Source: RGIG3159 sp045640565
Lineage (GTDB): Bacteria; Bacillota; Clostridia; Oscillospirales; Oscillospiraceae
Length of the DNA stretch: 64,000 nt
Reading direction: 5' to 3'
NCBI GenBank assembly: GCA_045640565.1
Contig: JAZUFG010000095.1
Coordinates: 3,531-67,530, forward strand
The position numbers were made by a program, and so were the translations under genes. The notes beneath the pieces are model-generated. The model was not told where the DNA came from. It saw only the letters and a list, made by a program, of their open reading frames with translations, and made no database searches. Positions 8,191 to 16,754 of this stretch are shown here, piece by piece. How positions within the stretch are numbered: position 1 is the stretch's first letter; each line of letters begins with the position of its first letter.

Positions 8191-9705
8191 ATGGAACCGA
8201 TTTTAGAAATGCGAAATATCTGCAAATCCTTTGGGTCAAAGGTTGCCAATCAGAATATTGATCTGAAGGTGTACCCGGGCGAGATTCACGCAATTCTGGG
8301 AGAAAACGGTGCCGGAAAGAGCACCCTGATGAATATCCTTTTGGGTATTTACAAGCCGAATTCAGGCGAAATTTACTATAAAGGGGAGCGAGTAAATATC
8401 CGTTCTCCCAAGAATGCCGTAGAGTTGGGAATCGGCATGGTGCATCAGCACTTTCACCTGATTCCTACCCTGACGGCGGCCGAGAATGTCTTTCTCTACA
8501 CTCCCGAATGCAGGACCTTCCTGAAAAAGAAGGAGATGGAGGATGCCATCCGGGACTGCTCCGCAAAATTCCGTTTGGATGTGGATCCTGCTGCCAAGGT
8601 ATGGCAGCTTTCCGTTGGGGAACAGCAGCGAATCGAAATCATCAAACTTCTCTACCGCGGGGCGGATATTCTGATTTTGGATGAGCCCTCTGCAGTTCTG
8701 ACCGCCAAGGAGTCCGAGGATATGTTCAAAATCCTCCGGTCCATGGCGGAAAACGGAAAGAGCGTAGTGGTCATTTCTCACAAGATCAACGAGGTCATGC
8801 AGTTTGCGGACCGCATTACCGTGCTGAAATCCGGAAAGGTGGAGGACAGTATGGTCGCTTCCGATGCCACAGTGGATCGGCTGACAAAGGCCATCGTGGG
8901 GGATCGGAAATTTGAGCAGAAGCAGAAGGAGCAAGTCGGCGAACTGGGCGAGCCGGTGCTGGAGCTTGAAAAGCTCTGCGCCAAGAGTGATAAAAATGTG
9001 GACGCCCTGAAGGATGTGAGCTTCCAGGTCCGTGCGGGAGAGCTTTTCGGTATCGCAGGAGTGGCCGGAAACGGTCAGAAGGAGCTTGCGGAGGTGATAG
9101 CCGGTCTGCGTAAGGCGGTTTCCGGTAAAGTCATCCTTTTCGGAGAGGATATCACCGAGCTTCCTATTCGGAAACGAATCGAGAAAAAAATGGCATTTAT
9201 CCCGGAGGATCGGCTCCATATGGGTCTGGTTCCGGAGATGACCATGGATGAAAACCGAATTCTGAAGGAATTCCGGGATCCGAAGTATGTAAAAAAAGGT
9301 TTCCTTCGGAAGAAAGTGATCTCAGATACCGTGGATGCTGAGATTCTTCGCCATGAGATCAAAGTGGTGGGGAAGGACGCACCCGTTTCGCTGATGTCCG
9401 GAGGCAATCAGCAGAAGCTGATCATTGCAAGAGAGATCGGGGGAGAACCCAAGCTGATCATCGCAGCCTATCCCTCCCGGGGCTTGGATATGGGCGCGGC
9501 AGAGGCGGTTCGTGAGATCCTTTTGGAGCAGTGCCGGAAGGGAGCTGCCGTCCTCTTGATTTCCGAAGAGCTGGAGGAGCTCTTCCAGATGTCAGACCGT
9601 CTGGGTGTCCTTTGTGACGGAAAGATGATGGCGATCCTGGACCGAAAGGATGCAGATTATGATGTGGTCGGAAGATTGATGGCGGGTGAAGCGTATGAAG
9701 GTTAG
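8191..9705 (+). CDS. Nucleoside-type ABC importer ATPase (double ABC, NupO/RbsA-like)
   Basis: A ~505-residue ATPase with two fused ABC domains, as in ribose and nucleoside importers. The first half has Walker A GENGAGKST, signature LSVGEQQR and Walker B ILILDEPSAVL. The second half has a degenerate Walker A (GVAGNGQKE), MSGGNQQK and LIIAAYPSRGLD. This asymmetry is normal for the family. GGAGAG at 8178-8183 favours a start at 8191 (or the ATG at 8188); upstream in-frame ATGs lack a site. It lies 49 bases after the deaminase gene and overlaps the first permease gene, so it should be in one operon with them. Confidence 0.9.
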   Translation: MEPILEMRNICKSFGSKVANQNIDLKVYPGEIHAILGENGAGKSTLMNILLGIYKPNSGEIYYKGERVNIRSPKNAVELGIGMVHQHFHLIPTLTAAENVFLYTPECRTFLKKKEMEDAIRDCSAKFRLDVDPAAKVWQLSVGEQQRIEIIKLLYRGADILILDEPSAVLTAKESEDMFKILRSMAENGKSVVVISHKINEVMQFADRITVLKSGKVEDSMVASDATVDRLTKAIVGDRKFEQKQKEQVGELGEPVLELEKLCAKSDKNVDALKDVSFQVRAGELFGIAGVAGNGQKELAEVIAGLRKAVSGKVILFGEDITELPIRKRIEKKMAFIPEDRLHMGLVPEMTMDENRILKEFRDPKYVKKGFLRKKVISDTVDAEILRHEIKVVGKDAPVSLMSGGNQQKLIIAREIGGEPKLIIAAYPSRGLDMGAAEAVREILLEQCRKGAAVLLISEELEELFQMSDRLGVLCDGKMMAILDRKDADYDVVGRLMAGEAYEG

Positions 9706-10762
9706 ATTTGAAAAAAGAGAAAAACCGTCGGCTCTGCGTACCCTGGTCATTACCCTCTTCTGCGTTCTTTTAGCCCTGCTTTTCTGCGGGATCATCATCG
9801 GAGCGTCGGGTTTTAATCCCCTGGAGGTCTATCAGGCCATGTTTTCCAAGTCTTTCTTCTCCCTGAAGGGCGTGCAGAAAATGCTGACGGGCTGCTTGCC
9901 CCTGCTCTTCTGCAGCCTGGGTGTGGCTCTGACCTTCAAGATGAATCTGAACAATATCGGCGCGGAAGGCCAATATGCTGTCGGCGTGATTGCCGGCGGT
10001 GCCTTCGTGCTTTATGGGCCCGAGATCGAGGGAGTGGCAGGTCTGGTCCTCCTGGCGCTCTGCTGCTTTCTTGGAGGTGCCCTTTGGGCATTCCTTTCCG
10101 CGGTTCCCAAGGCTCTTTGGGATGTGAACGAGAGTATTACCACGCTGATGATGAACTATATTGCTCTGATTATTCTGACCTATCTCTGCCAGGGACCTTG
10201 GAAAATGAAGGGGCAGAATGTCTCTCAGACAGAGCGGATCCCCGAAGGTCTGGACCTGCCGAGTCTGACTCTGGGAAGCTTGGAGATCAGCGTAGGCATC
10301 CTGATCGGTATTGCCGCAGCGGTGGTGATCTTTATTATTTATAAGAACACCTCTGCCGGCTATCAGCTCTCCGTCATCAGCAACAGCATCAGATCTGCCC
10401 AATATGCGGGCATCAATATAAAAAAAAGTATTCTGGCAGTACTGTCTTTCAGCGGCGGCTTGGCGGGCCTGGCGGGATTTGCTCAGTATTCCGGCGTTAC
10501 CCACAGAATCATGGAGGGGATGCCCAACGGGGCGGGCTACACGGCTATTGTTATTGCCTATTTGAGTCGGCTGAATCCTCTGGTTATCGTGCCGGTTTCC
10601 GTTCTTTTTGCAGGTTTGCAGAACAGCACGGTTTATGTGCAGACGATGGGAGTATCCTCGCGTGTCGCCTATATGATGCAGGGTGCCATCATGCTCTTTG
10701 TCATTGCCGGGGAGTTTTTCCAGAACTATACGGTAGTTATTCGGAAGGGGGATGCAAAATGA
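9695..10762 (+). CDS. Nucleoside-type ABC importer permease 1 (NupP-like)
   Basis: A 355-residue membrane protein of the BPD_transp_2 family with 8-10 hydrophobic segments. Typical pieces are LTFKMNLNNIGAEGQ, a hallmark of the larger purine-nucleoside permease, and SAQYAGINIKKS, the cytoplasmic coupling loop. It would pair with the next gene to form the membrane channel. Its start overlaps the end of the ATPase gene by 11 bases. A GTG three codons upstream is possible, but the G-rich site at 9682-9687 fits the ATG at 9695 better. Confidence 0.9.
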   Translation: MKVRFEKREKPSALRTLVITLFCVLLALLFCGIIIGASGFNPLEVYQAMFSKSFFSLKGVQKMLTGCLPLLFCSLGVALTFKMNLNNIGAEGQYAVGVIAGGAFVLYGPEIEGVAGLVLLALCCFLGGALWAFLSAVPKALWDVNESITTLMMNYIALIILTYLCQGPWKMKGQNVSQTERIPEGLDLPSLTLGSLEISVGILIGIAAAVVIFIIYKNTSAGYQLSVISNSIRSAQYAGINIKKSILAVLSFSGGLAGLAGFAQYSGVTHRIMEGMPNGAGYTAIVIAYLSRLNPLVIVPVSVLFAGLQNSTVYVQTMGVSSRVAYMMQGAIMLFVIAGEFFQNYTVVIRKGDAK

Positions 10763-11685
10763 CCTTAGTGATTGCGCTCCTTTCGGGAGCAGTGGTTTAT
10801 GCTGTTTCTGTCCTGTATGCCGGGTTGGGTGAGCTTTTCACCGAACGGGCCGGCGTGATGAATCTGGGCGTTGAGGGCATTATGCTGATGGGGGCCGTAA
10901 CAGGAGCTTTGGCTGCCTATAACAGCCGCAGTCTTCCCCTGGCCTTGCTCCTGGTGCTCCTGGCGGGAGCTGCCTTGGGCCTGATTTTTGCCTTCATCAC
11001 CGTGACCCTCCAGTCGGACCAGACAGTCTGCGGTATGGCTATGCTGGTTTTCGGAACGGGTCTCAGCGGTTATATCGGGAAGAACATCGCCAGCAAGCCC
11101 ATCAACCTGAAGTTTGAAGCCCTGGCAATTCCCGGCCTTTCCGAGATTCCCGTCATCGGTCCCGTACTCTTCCGTCAGAATATTCTGGTCTATGCCATGT
11201 ATCTGCTTTTGCCTCTGGCGGCTGTCTATATCTATAAAACCCGCTGGGGTCTGAAGCTTCGGGCTTTGGGCGAAAATCCCGCGGTGTTGGACGCGGCAGG
11301 GGAAAATGTCTTTGCCATGCGTTACGGATATATCATTCTCGGGACAGTGCTGATGGCTCTCAGCGGAGCATTTGTTTCCCTGGCACAGGCAAATGTCTGG
11401 CAGGATAACATGACCGCAGGAAAGGGCTGGATTGCCTTTGCACTGGTTTCCTTTGCGGTTTGGGATCCGGCAAAGCTGGCTCTGGGAGCACTTCTCTTTG
11501 GTTTTATCCTGAATCTGGGAAGCAATTTGCAGCTTTATATTCCGAGTATTCCCACGGAAGTTTATGCCATGATGCCCTATCTGGTAATTATTCTTGCCTT
11601 TATTCTTTCCACCGGAAATTTCCGAAAGAAACGCACGGATCAGCCGGCAATGCTTGCAAAGCCCTATGACCGTGAAAGCCGTTGA
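10759..11685 (+). CDS. Nucleoside-type ABC importer permease 2 (NupQ-like)
   Basis: A 308-residue membrane protein of the same permease family, the smaller partner. LFTERAGVMNLGVEGIMLMGA is the characteristic segment of this subunit, and LRALGENPAVLDAAG is the coupling loop. Its ATG overlaps the preceding TGA (ATGA), and GGAAGGGGG lies about 8 bases upstream, so it should be translationally coupled. It is followed by 67 bases and then the binding-lipoprotein gene. Confidence 0.9.
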   Translation: MTLVIALLSGAVVYAVSVLYAGLGELFTERAGVMNLGVEGIMLMGAVTGALAAYNSRSLPLALLLVLLAGAALGLIFAFITVTLQSDQTVCGMAMLVFGTGLSGYIGKNIASKPINLKFEALAIPGLSEIPVIGPVLFRQNILVYAMYLLLPLAAVYIYKTRWGLKLRALGENPAVLDAAGENVFAMRYGYIILGTVLMALSGAFVSLAQANVWQDNMTAGKGWIAFALVSFAVWDPAKLALGALLFGFILNLGSNLQLYIPSIPTEVYAMMPYLVIILAFILSTGNFRKKRTDQPAMLAKPYDRESR

Positions 11686-11752
11686 ATGCTCCGCTTCGGC
11701 CCTTCGAAGTGTTGCAGATAAAAATTTTTATGTCTTATAGGAGGACAAAAAG

Positions 11753-12907
11753 ATGAAGAAGAAAGTAATTGGAATCGCGCTCGCAGCAGCTATGGTCATG
11801 GGTCTTGCCAGCGGCTGCGGAAGCAAAGCTGTCAGCGAAAACAAGGCTGAACCCGAAGCTGTCGAGAGCGCAAAAGAAAGCACGGATATCTCCGCCATCA
11901 CCGTTGCAGAAGTTCATTATTCCGTTGTTGAAGACGGCGGTTGGGCTCAGGCAATGCATGAAGGTCTGATGACTGCCTGCAAAGAGCTTGGCATGGATAC
12001 CGAAAAGCAGGTTCTGACCTATGAAGAGGTCGCAGAAGAGGATACTGCCTTAATCGAAGCTACCGTTGAGGAAGCTGTTGAGAACGGCGCCAAGGTTATC
12101 TTCGGCTGCTCTGCCGGTTATGTTACCATCTTCTCTGAACTGGCCGATAAATACCCCGATGTTGTCTTTGCTCAGCAGGGCAATGATGTTTATGACAACA
12201 TTGTTGAAATGCAGATTCGCGGCTATGAAGGCGAATTCCTGGCAGGTTACCTCTCCGGCCTGATGAACGAAGGTTCCAATGATTTCGGCTTCTGCGCTTC
12301 CATGCTGGGCGACGCCTCTGTCCGTACTGCTTTGAACGGCTACACCCTGGGTGTCAGATATGCAAACCCCAATGCAACCGTCAATGTTGTGGAAGCCAAC
12401 TCCTGGTATGATTACGATATCGAAGCTGCCAATGCCGAGTCCCTGATCAACAAGGGGATCCTCTACATGGGTATGGAAGCTTCCTCCCCCGCTATCCCCG
12501 AGAAGTGCCAGGAAAAGGGCGCTTACTGCATCGGCTATAACATCGATATGCAGGCTAACGCTCCTAAGGCTGTCCTGACCTCCTTCTGCTGGAACTGGGC
12601 TCCCATCTTTAAGGACATCATCGAAAAGACTGCAAACGGAACCATCAGTGTTTCTGCCAACTACTATGAGGGCGGCGAGTGCTCTGCTATTGCTCCTATC
12701 AATGCGGACATTGTTCCTCAGGAAATCATTGACAAGGTGGAAGCTGTCAAGGCTGATCTGCTGAACGGTTCTCTGGAAGTTTACGGCGGCGAGCTGAAGG
12801 ACAACAAGGGCAATGTTCTTGTTGCTGCCGGCGCAAGCATGGAAGATGACGCTATCCTGGCTCAGGAGTTCTATGTGGACGGCGTTGTCGGTGTTACCTT
12901 TGAATAA
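11753..12907 (+). CDS. BMP-family nucleoside-binding lipoprotein
   Basis: A 384-residue solute-binding protein of the basic membrane protein (BmpA/Med) family, the substrate receptor of the importer encoded just upstream. It has a lipoprotein signal with lipobox LASGC and a two-lobe periplasmic-binding fold. The GWAQAMHEGL, IFGCSAGY, QIRGYEGEFLAGYL and GYNIDMQANAP segments correspond to ligand-site regions in the family. Members bind purine nucleosides or nucleobases. It has its own strong AGGAGG site and comes last in the operon, as often happens with binding proteins. A strong terminator follows. Confidence 0.9.
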   Translation: MKKKVIGIALAAAMVMGLASGCGSKAVSENKAEPEAVESAKESTDISAITVAEVHYSVVEDGGWAQAMHEGLMTACKELGMDTEKQVLTYEEVAEEDTALIEATVEEAVENGAKVIFGCSAGYVTIFSELADKYPDVVFAQQGNDVYDNIVEMQIRGYEGEFLAGYLSGLMNEGSNDFGFCASMLGDASVRTALNGYTLGVRYANPNATVNVVEANSWYDYDIEAANAESLINKGILYMGMEASSPAIPEKCQEKGAYCIGYNIDMQANAPKAVLTSFCWNWAPIFKDIIEKTANGTISVSANYYEGGECSAIAPINADIVPQEIIDKVEAVKADLLNGSLEVYGGELKDNKGNVLVAAGASMEDDAILAQEFYVDGVVGVTFE

Positions 12908-12932
12908 TCCGATTCTATAGACGAATTCCTCT

Positions 12933-12964
12933 CAGGGTCCGGCCAATGCCGGGCCCTGTTTTTT
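12933..12964 (+). terminator. Rho-independent terminator of the nucleoside operon
   Basis: An 11-bp stem (12933-12943 with 12948-12958, one G-U pair), loop CAAT and six Ts. Confidence 0.92.
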
Positions 12965-13088
12965 ATGCAAAAACCGAATAGGAAAATATGCTCTCATTCA
13001 AGAGCAGGCAGAAAGGCAGGAATAATCAGAAGAGGGCATTTGAAATTGGGGGAAGTGAGCCTTCCTTTCGCATATTCGGGTGTATATC

Positions 13089-13139
13089 TTGACAGGAAAA
13101 CAGCTTTTCGCTATAATGGTACAGTGACCAAATGGTCAC
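13089..13139 (+). promoter_or_regulatory. Consensus promoter with palindromic operator-like site
   Basis: TTGACA (13089-13094), exactly 17 bases, TATAAT (13112-13117). Seven bases later is the perfect palindrome GTGACCAAATGGTCAC (13124-13139), covering the likely transcription start. The half-site spacing (TGACCA-2-TGGTCA) is typical of TetR-family operators. The next gene begins about 190 bases downstream. Confidence 0.75.
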
Positions 13140-13220
13140 ACCGTGGATGATCTCTTTGTGTTTCCATTGTTTTTCTCCCAAATACCGTAATTAAAAGCCT
13201 GTAAGTCGCACAAAATTCCC

Positions 13221-13248
13221 TTGATGAAAGCCCTGAAAAAGCTATAAT
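13221..13248 (+). promoter_or_regulatory. Second promoter before the cupin gene
   Basis: TTGATG (13221-13226), 16 bases, TATAAT (13243-13248), giving an ~70-base leader to the ATG at 13328. Confidence 0.6.
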
Positions 13249-13327
13249 GAGGGCAGATAAGAAAGTTGATTTTGATCCCGGGATGGCATACAATATCGGG
13301 GAAGAAAAAAACGGGGGAAGGGAAAAA

Positions 13328-13840
13328 ATGACGGATTATACGGCGGAATACTTCATTGAAAATCTAAAAATGCAGCCCCACCCGGAGGGCGGCTGGTTTT
13401 ATGAAAACCTATACGGAACAAAGACCCTCGCCGATTTCGGAGGCACAGACGGGCACGGTTATGAGGGGAAGGAACGGCTCCTCTGGAACAGCATATTATT
13501 CCTGCTGAAAGAGGGAGAAATTTCTCACCTGCACCGTTTGCAGAGCGATGAGACCTGGTTCTATCACTTTGGTCAGGCCCTGACGCTTTATGCCATTTCT
13601 CCGGAAGGAGATCTGACGGTTTCCAAGCTAGGTCCGAATCTGGCAGAGGGGGAAGCACTTCAGGTCCTTATTCCCGCCGGGACCGTTTTCGGAGCAAAAA
13701 TGGAAGAGGGGAATTTTTCCCTGGTGGGCTGTGTGTGCTGCCCCAACTTCCGCTATGAAGAGTTTGAACTTCTTTCTCGGGAAGAACTGCTGAAGGATTT
13801 CCCGGAGCATAAGGACTTGATCTGCGCTTTGACAGAATAA
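13328..13840 (+). CDS. Cupin-fold protein, DUF985 family
   Basis: A 170-residue soluble protein of the DUF985 cupin group. The opening pattern (two-helix start, then MQPHPEGGWFYE), the central SHLHRLQSDETWFYHFG with metal-type His and Glu residues, the VLIPAGTVFGA strand and VGCVCCPNFRYEEFEL are the family's conserved blocks. Members are small sugar- or metal-binding cupins, mostly uncharacterised, so no reaction is assigned. The start follows GGGGGAAGGG. It begins a run of closely spaced plus-strand genes. Confidence 0.85.
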   Translation: MTDYTAEYFIENLKMQPHPEGGWFYENLYGTKTLADFGGTDGHGYEGKERLLWNSILFLLKEGEISHLHRLQSDETWFYHFGQALTLYAISPEGDLTVSKLGPNLAEGEALQVLIPAGTVFGAKMEEGNFSLVGCVCCPNFRYEEFELLSREELLKDFPEHKDLICALTE

Positions 13841-13857
13841 AGAAAAGGGGTATTTCC

Positions 13858-14640
13858 ATGAAGCTTGTAACCTTTAATATTGCCTTTGCCAGCGACCCGA
13901 ATTGGGACGGAATCAATAACTTCCGGCACAGATTGGGTGTCATTCTCTATAATCTTCTGGCGGAAAAGCCGGATATTCTCTGCCTGCAGGAGGTTCGGGA
14001 GTATCAGTTCCAGCTCTTGAAGCCCTGCCTGAAGGGCACCGGATACAGTTTTATTTATAACCAGCGGGAGCAGGATTTGAGCGGTGAGGGCCTCATGCTT
14101 TGTGTGCGGGATGAGACTGCGGAAATCCGGACTCTGGAACGCTATTGGTTCTCGGAGACACCGGAGATCCCGGGGACCCGTTTCCCCCGCCAAACGGAAT
14201 ATACCAGGATCGGTCAGGAAGCGCTGATTCGCTATCTGCCCACGGGAGAATTCTTCCGGGTCTATAATAACCACTTTGAGTGCCGGAATCCCGAGGCATG
14301 TGCCCGCAGTATGGAGCTCCTTCTTTCCCGTCTTTCCGAAAAACAGAAAATCTATCCCTGCCGATTCTTTATCGTGGGTGATTTGAACTCTTTGGAGGAT
14401 TCGGAGGCCATTCGTTATGCCAATGAATTCCGGGAATTCCCCGTTGTGGATGTTTCCACAGGCTTGGACTATACGGCCTTCAGCTTCCTGGATCCCGAAA
14501 ATGTCCGCAGTAAGGTGGACTATATCTTTACGGATGAGAAGTCCGCAGCCCTGGTGAAGGATATGCATAAGTGGATGGATACGGAGAACGGCATTTGGCT
14601 CTCCGATCATTTCCCCGTGAGTGCGGTCTTTGACTTTTAG
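13858..14640 (+). CDS. Endonuclease/exonuclease/phosphatase family protein
   Basis: A 260-residue hydrolase of the DNase I-like (EEP) superfamily. The metal- and phosphate-site motifs are in the expected order: MKLVTFNIA (Asn), DILCLQEV (Glu), NNHFECRN (His), VGDLNSLED (Asp/Asn), SKVDYIF (Asp) and LSDHFPV (Asp-His). No signal peptide is present, so it acts in the cytoplasm. The superfamily includes nucleases, sphingomyelinases and inositol phosphatases, and the sequence does not decide between them. It lies 17 bases after the cupin gene, with AAAAGGGG upstream of the ATG. Confidence 0.88.
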   Translation: MKLVTFNIAFASDPNWDGINNFRHRLGVILYNLLAEKPDILCLQEVREYQFQLLKPCLKGTGYSFIYNQREQDLSGEGLMLCVRDETAEIRTLERYWFSETPEIPGTRFPRQTEYTRIGQEALIRYLPTGEFFRVYNNHFECRNPEACARSMELLLSRLSEKQKIYPCRFFIVGDLNSLEDSEAIRYANEFREFPVVDVSTGLDYTAFSFLDPENVRSKVDYIFTDEKSAALVKDMHKWMDTENGIWLSDHFPVSAVFDF

Positions 14641-14663
14641 TTGATCTTTCCGGGAGGCACAGC

Positions 14664-15557
14664 ATGAAAACACAAAAAAATATTTTGATTGCATTCCTCC
14701 TTAATTTTTCTTTTTCCGTTCTGGAATATTTCGGCGGCCTCTTTACAGGCAGTATAGCCATCATTTCGGATTCTGTTCATGATTTTGGAGATGCCCTCAG
14801 CATCGGGCTTTCCTATTTTTTGGAAAGAAAGAGCAAAAAGGGCCCGGATGAAAAATACAGCTACGGCTATGTTCGCTGGTCTGTTATGGGTGGACTCATC
14901 ACCGTCTGCATTTTGACTGTCGGGTCTGTTTTGGTTTTGGTTCGGGCGGTTGGGCGCCTTCTGCACCCGGAGCCCGTTGACTATGGCGGCATGCTGATCT
15001 TTGCCGTGGTGGGGGTGGTCCTGAATTTCCTGGCGGCCTGGTTTACCCGGGAGGGAGATTCCATCAATCAGAAGGCTGTGAATCTTCATATGCTGGAAGA
15101 TGTGCTTGGCTGGGCCGTGGTGCTTTTGGGCTCCGTCATTATGAAATTTACGGGCCTGGTTTGGATCGATCCGCTGATGTCCATCGGTGTTTCCCTCTTT
15201 ATTCTCGTGGAGAGCTTGAAGAGCCTCCGGGATCTGGCGGATCTTTTCCTGGAAAAGGTTCCGCGGGGAATGTCCCCGGAGGAAATAAAGACCCATCTCA
15301 GGGAGATCAAAGGGGTTTTGGATGTGCATCATGTCCATCTTTGGAGCATGAACGGTTATGACTGCTTTGCCACGATGCATATCGTTGCAGAGGGTGAGGC
15401 AGAAGAGATCAAGCGGCAGGTTCGGGAAGAACTCGGGGAGCACGGAATCGCCCATGTCACCCTTGAGCTGGAAAAGCCCGGAGAGCTTTGCGGAGAAAGG
15501 GAATGCCGCACGGCTGAGAGCGCGGAACTTTCTGTCGGCCACCACCATCATCATTGA
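14664..15557 (+). CDS. Cation diffusion facilitator (Zn/Mn/Fe efflux, CzcD-type)
   Basis: A 297-residue membrane antiporter that would export divalent metal in exchange for protons. Six hydrophobic segments are visible. Metal-site residues sit in IISDSVHDFGDAL (helix 2, Asp/His) and NLHMLEDVLGW (helix 5, His/Asp). The cytoplasmic domain carries DVHHVHLWSM and ATMHIV. The C-terminus ends in five consecutive His residues, a natural metal-binding tail also seen in other members. It is 23 bases after the EEP gene, with a GGGAGG site. The metal cannot be fixed, but zinc is most likely. Confidence 0.92.
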   Translation: MKTQKNILIAFLLNFSFSVLEYFGGLFTGSIAIISDSVHDFGDALSIGLSYFLERKSKKGPDEKYSYGYVRWSVMGGLITVCILTVGSVLVLVRAVGRLLHPEPVDYGGMLIFAVVGVVLNFLAAWFTREGDSINQKAVNLHMLEDVLGWAVVLLGSVIMKFTGLVWIDPLMSIGVSLFILVESLKSLRDLADLFLEKVPRGMSPEEIKTHLREIKGVLDVHHVHLWSMNGYDCFATMHIVAEGEAEEIKRQVREELGEHGIAHVTLELEKPGELCGERECRTAESAELSVGHHHHH

Positions 15558-15570
15558 AATCAGGTATTGT

Positions 15571-16713
15571 ATGGAAAAATCAAAGGTCATTCTTGTCCCC
15601 TGTGAGGACTATGAAGAAGAAAAGGTCTATGTGTCTATCCGAGACGGTTTGGATGCCCTGGGCGGGATCGGAGCCTTTGTAAAGGCAGAGGAAAGAGTTC
15701 TGGTGAAACCCAATTTTCTGAGTCCTGCAGAGGCGGAAAAGGCAATTACCACCCATCCTGCTGTGATCCGGGCAGTCTGCCGCCTTCTTTCCGAGAATGG
15801 AAATCAGTCGGTGACCCTGGGAGATTCTCCTGCCGCAGGGAGCTGCAGGACAGCGATTTCCCGGCTGGAACTGAAAGAAGAGGACCTTTTCGGAGCCAAA
15901 ATCGGGGATATGTCCGAGGAGACAGAGTTTCCCTTCCCTGAGGGGCGGGTCTGCAGGCGCTTCCATTTCTGCAGAGAAGTCACGGAAGCAGATGCGATTA
16001 TCGGCCTCTGCAAGATGAAGACCCATATGCTGGAGAGGGTCACGGGGGCGGTCAAGAATGCCTATGGCCTGATATGCGGTCCGCGAAAAGCAGCGGGCCA
16101 TGTGAGCTATTCCACGGCGGTGAAGTTCGCAAAAATGTTGGCGGATATCCACCGGGCAACGCCTCAGCGCCTCCATATCATGGATGGTATTATTGCCATG
16201 GAAGGCAATGGCCCTGCTTCCGGAAATCCGAGAAAGATGGGGCTGCTTCTGATCTCCGCAGATCCGGTTGCTTTGGATACGGTCTTCTGCCGTCTTATTC
16301 ATTTGCAGCCCCAGCTGGTCCCCACCAATCTGCAGGGAGAACTTGCGGGAATCGGGACCTTCCGGGAGAGCGAGATTGAAATCAAACTGGCAGAAAAAGG
16401 AAGGATCACGGATCTTTCCATAGAAGAAGCGGTTAAGCGCTTCGGCAAGGCGGATTTTGATGTCCGCCGGGATAAAGAGGCTTTTAATGTGCTGACGCTC
16501 TGGTCAAAGATCTCCGGGGGCAAGCGAAAGCCGAAGATCGACCCGGAGAAATGTATTCACTGCGGGATCTGCGTGGAGCACTGCCCCGTGGATGGAAAGG
16601 CAGTTTCCTTCCGGGACGGGAGGCAGGCAGCGCCTGTCTATGACTATCATAAATGTATCCGCTGCTATTGCTGCCAGGAGCTGTGCCCCCAAAAAGCAAT
16701 TTCCGTAAAGTAA
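15571..16713 (+). CDS. DUF362 protein with C-terminal 2x[4Fe-4S] ferredoxin domain
   Basis: A 380-residue protein. Residues ~1-290 are a DUF362 domain (VKPNFLSP, TTHPAVIRAV, GDSPA, CKMKTH, KNAYGLI and MDGIIAMEGNGP segments). The last ~60 residues carry two Cys clusters, CIHCGICVEHCP and CIRCYCCQELCP, for two [4Fe-4S] clusters. Such proteins are common in anaerobes and are assumed to handle electron transfer, but no reaction is known. The start lies 13 bases after the CDF stop; a longer in-frame extension to 15358 would overlap the CDF gene and has no ribosome site. Confidence 0.88.
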   Translation: MEKSKVILVPCEDYEEEKVYVSIRDGLDALGGIGAFVKAEERVLVKPNFLSPAEAEKAITTHPAVIRAVCRLLSENGNQSVTLGDSPAAGSCRTAISRLELKEEDLFGAKIGDMSEETEFPFPEGRVCRRFHFCREVTEADAIIGLCKMKTHMLERVTGAVKNAYGLICGPRKAAGHVSYSTAVKFAKMLADIHRATPQRLHIMDGIIAMEGNGPASGNPRKMGLLLISADPVALDTVFCRLIHLQPQLVPTNLQGELAGIGTFRESEIEIKLAEKGRITDLSIEEAVKRFGKADFDVRRDKEAFNVLTLWSKISGGKRKPKIDPEKCIHCGICVEHCPVDGKAVSFRDGRQAAPVYDYHKCIRCYCCQELCPQKAISVK

Positions 16714-16754
16714 TATCCGTATATTTTTGAAAGACAGAATCGAGGAGAAAGCGT

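Larger units (their letters stand above)
12908..13327 (+). other. 420-base intergenic region with terminator and two promoters
   Basis: No convincing protein gene is present. It contains the operon terminator (12933-12964), a consensus promoter with a palindrome at its start site (13089-13139), about 80 bases without a recognisable gene, and a second promoter (13221-13248) before the cupin gene. The stretch between the two promoters could be a leader or small RNA. Confidence 0.6.

Noticed and set aside
6930..8249. A 439-codon minus-strand open frame opposite the adenine-deaminase-like gene
   Set aside because: Antisense artefact; the plus-strand product has clear amidohydrolase motifs.
12965..13150. 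A 61-codon open frame between the nucleoside operon and the cupin gene
   Set aside because: It starts in the terminator T-run, has no ribosome site, and runs across a consensus promoter.
15540..15554. Five-histidine C-terminus of the cation efflux protein as a cloning tag
   Set aside because: It is in natural context directly before the next gene and metal-binding His tails are common in this family.
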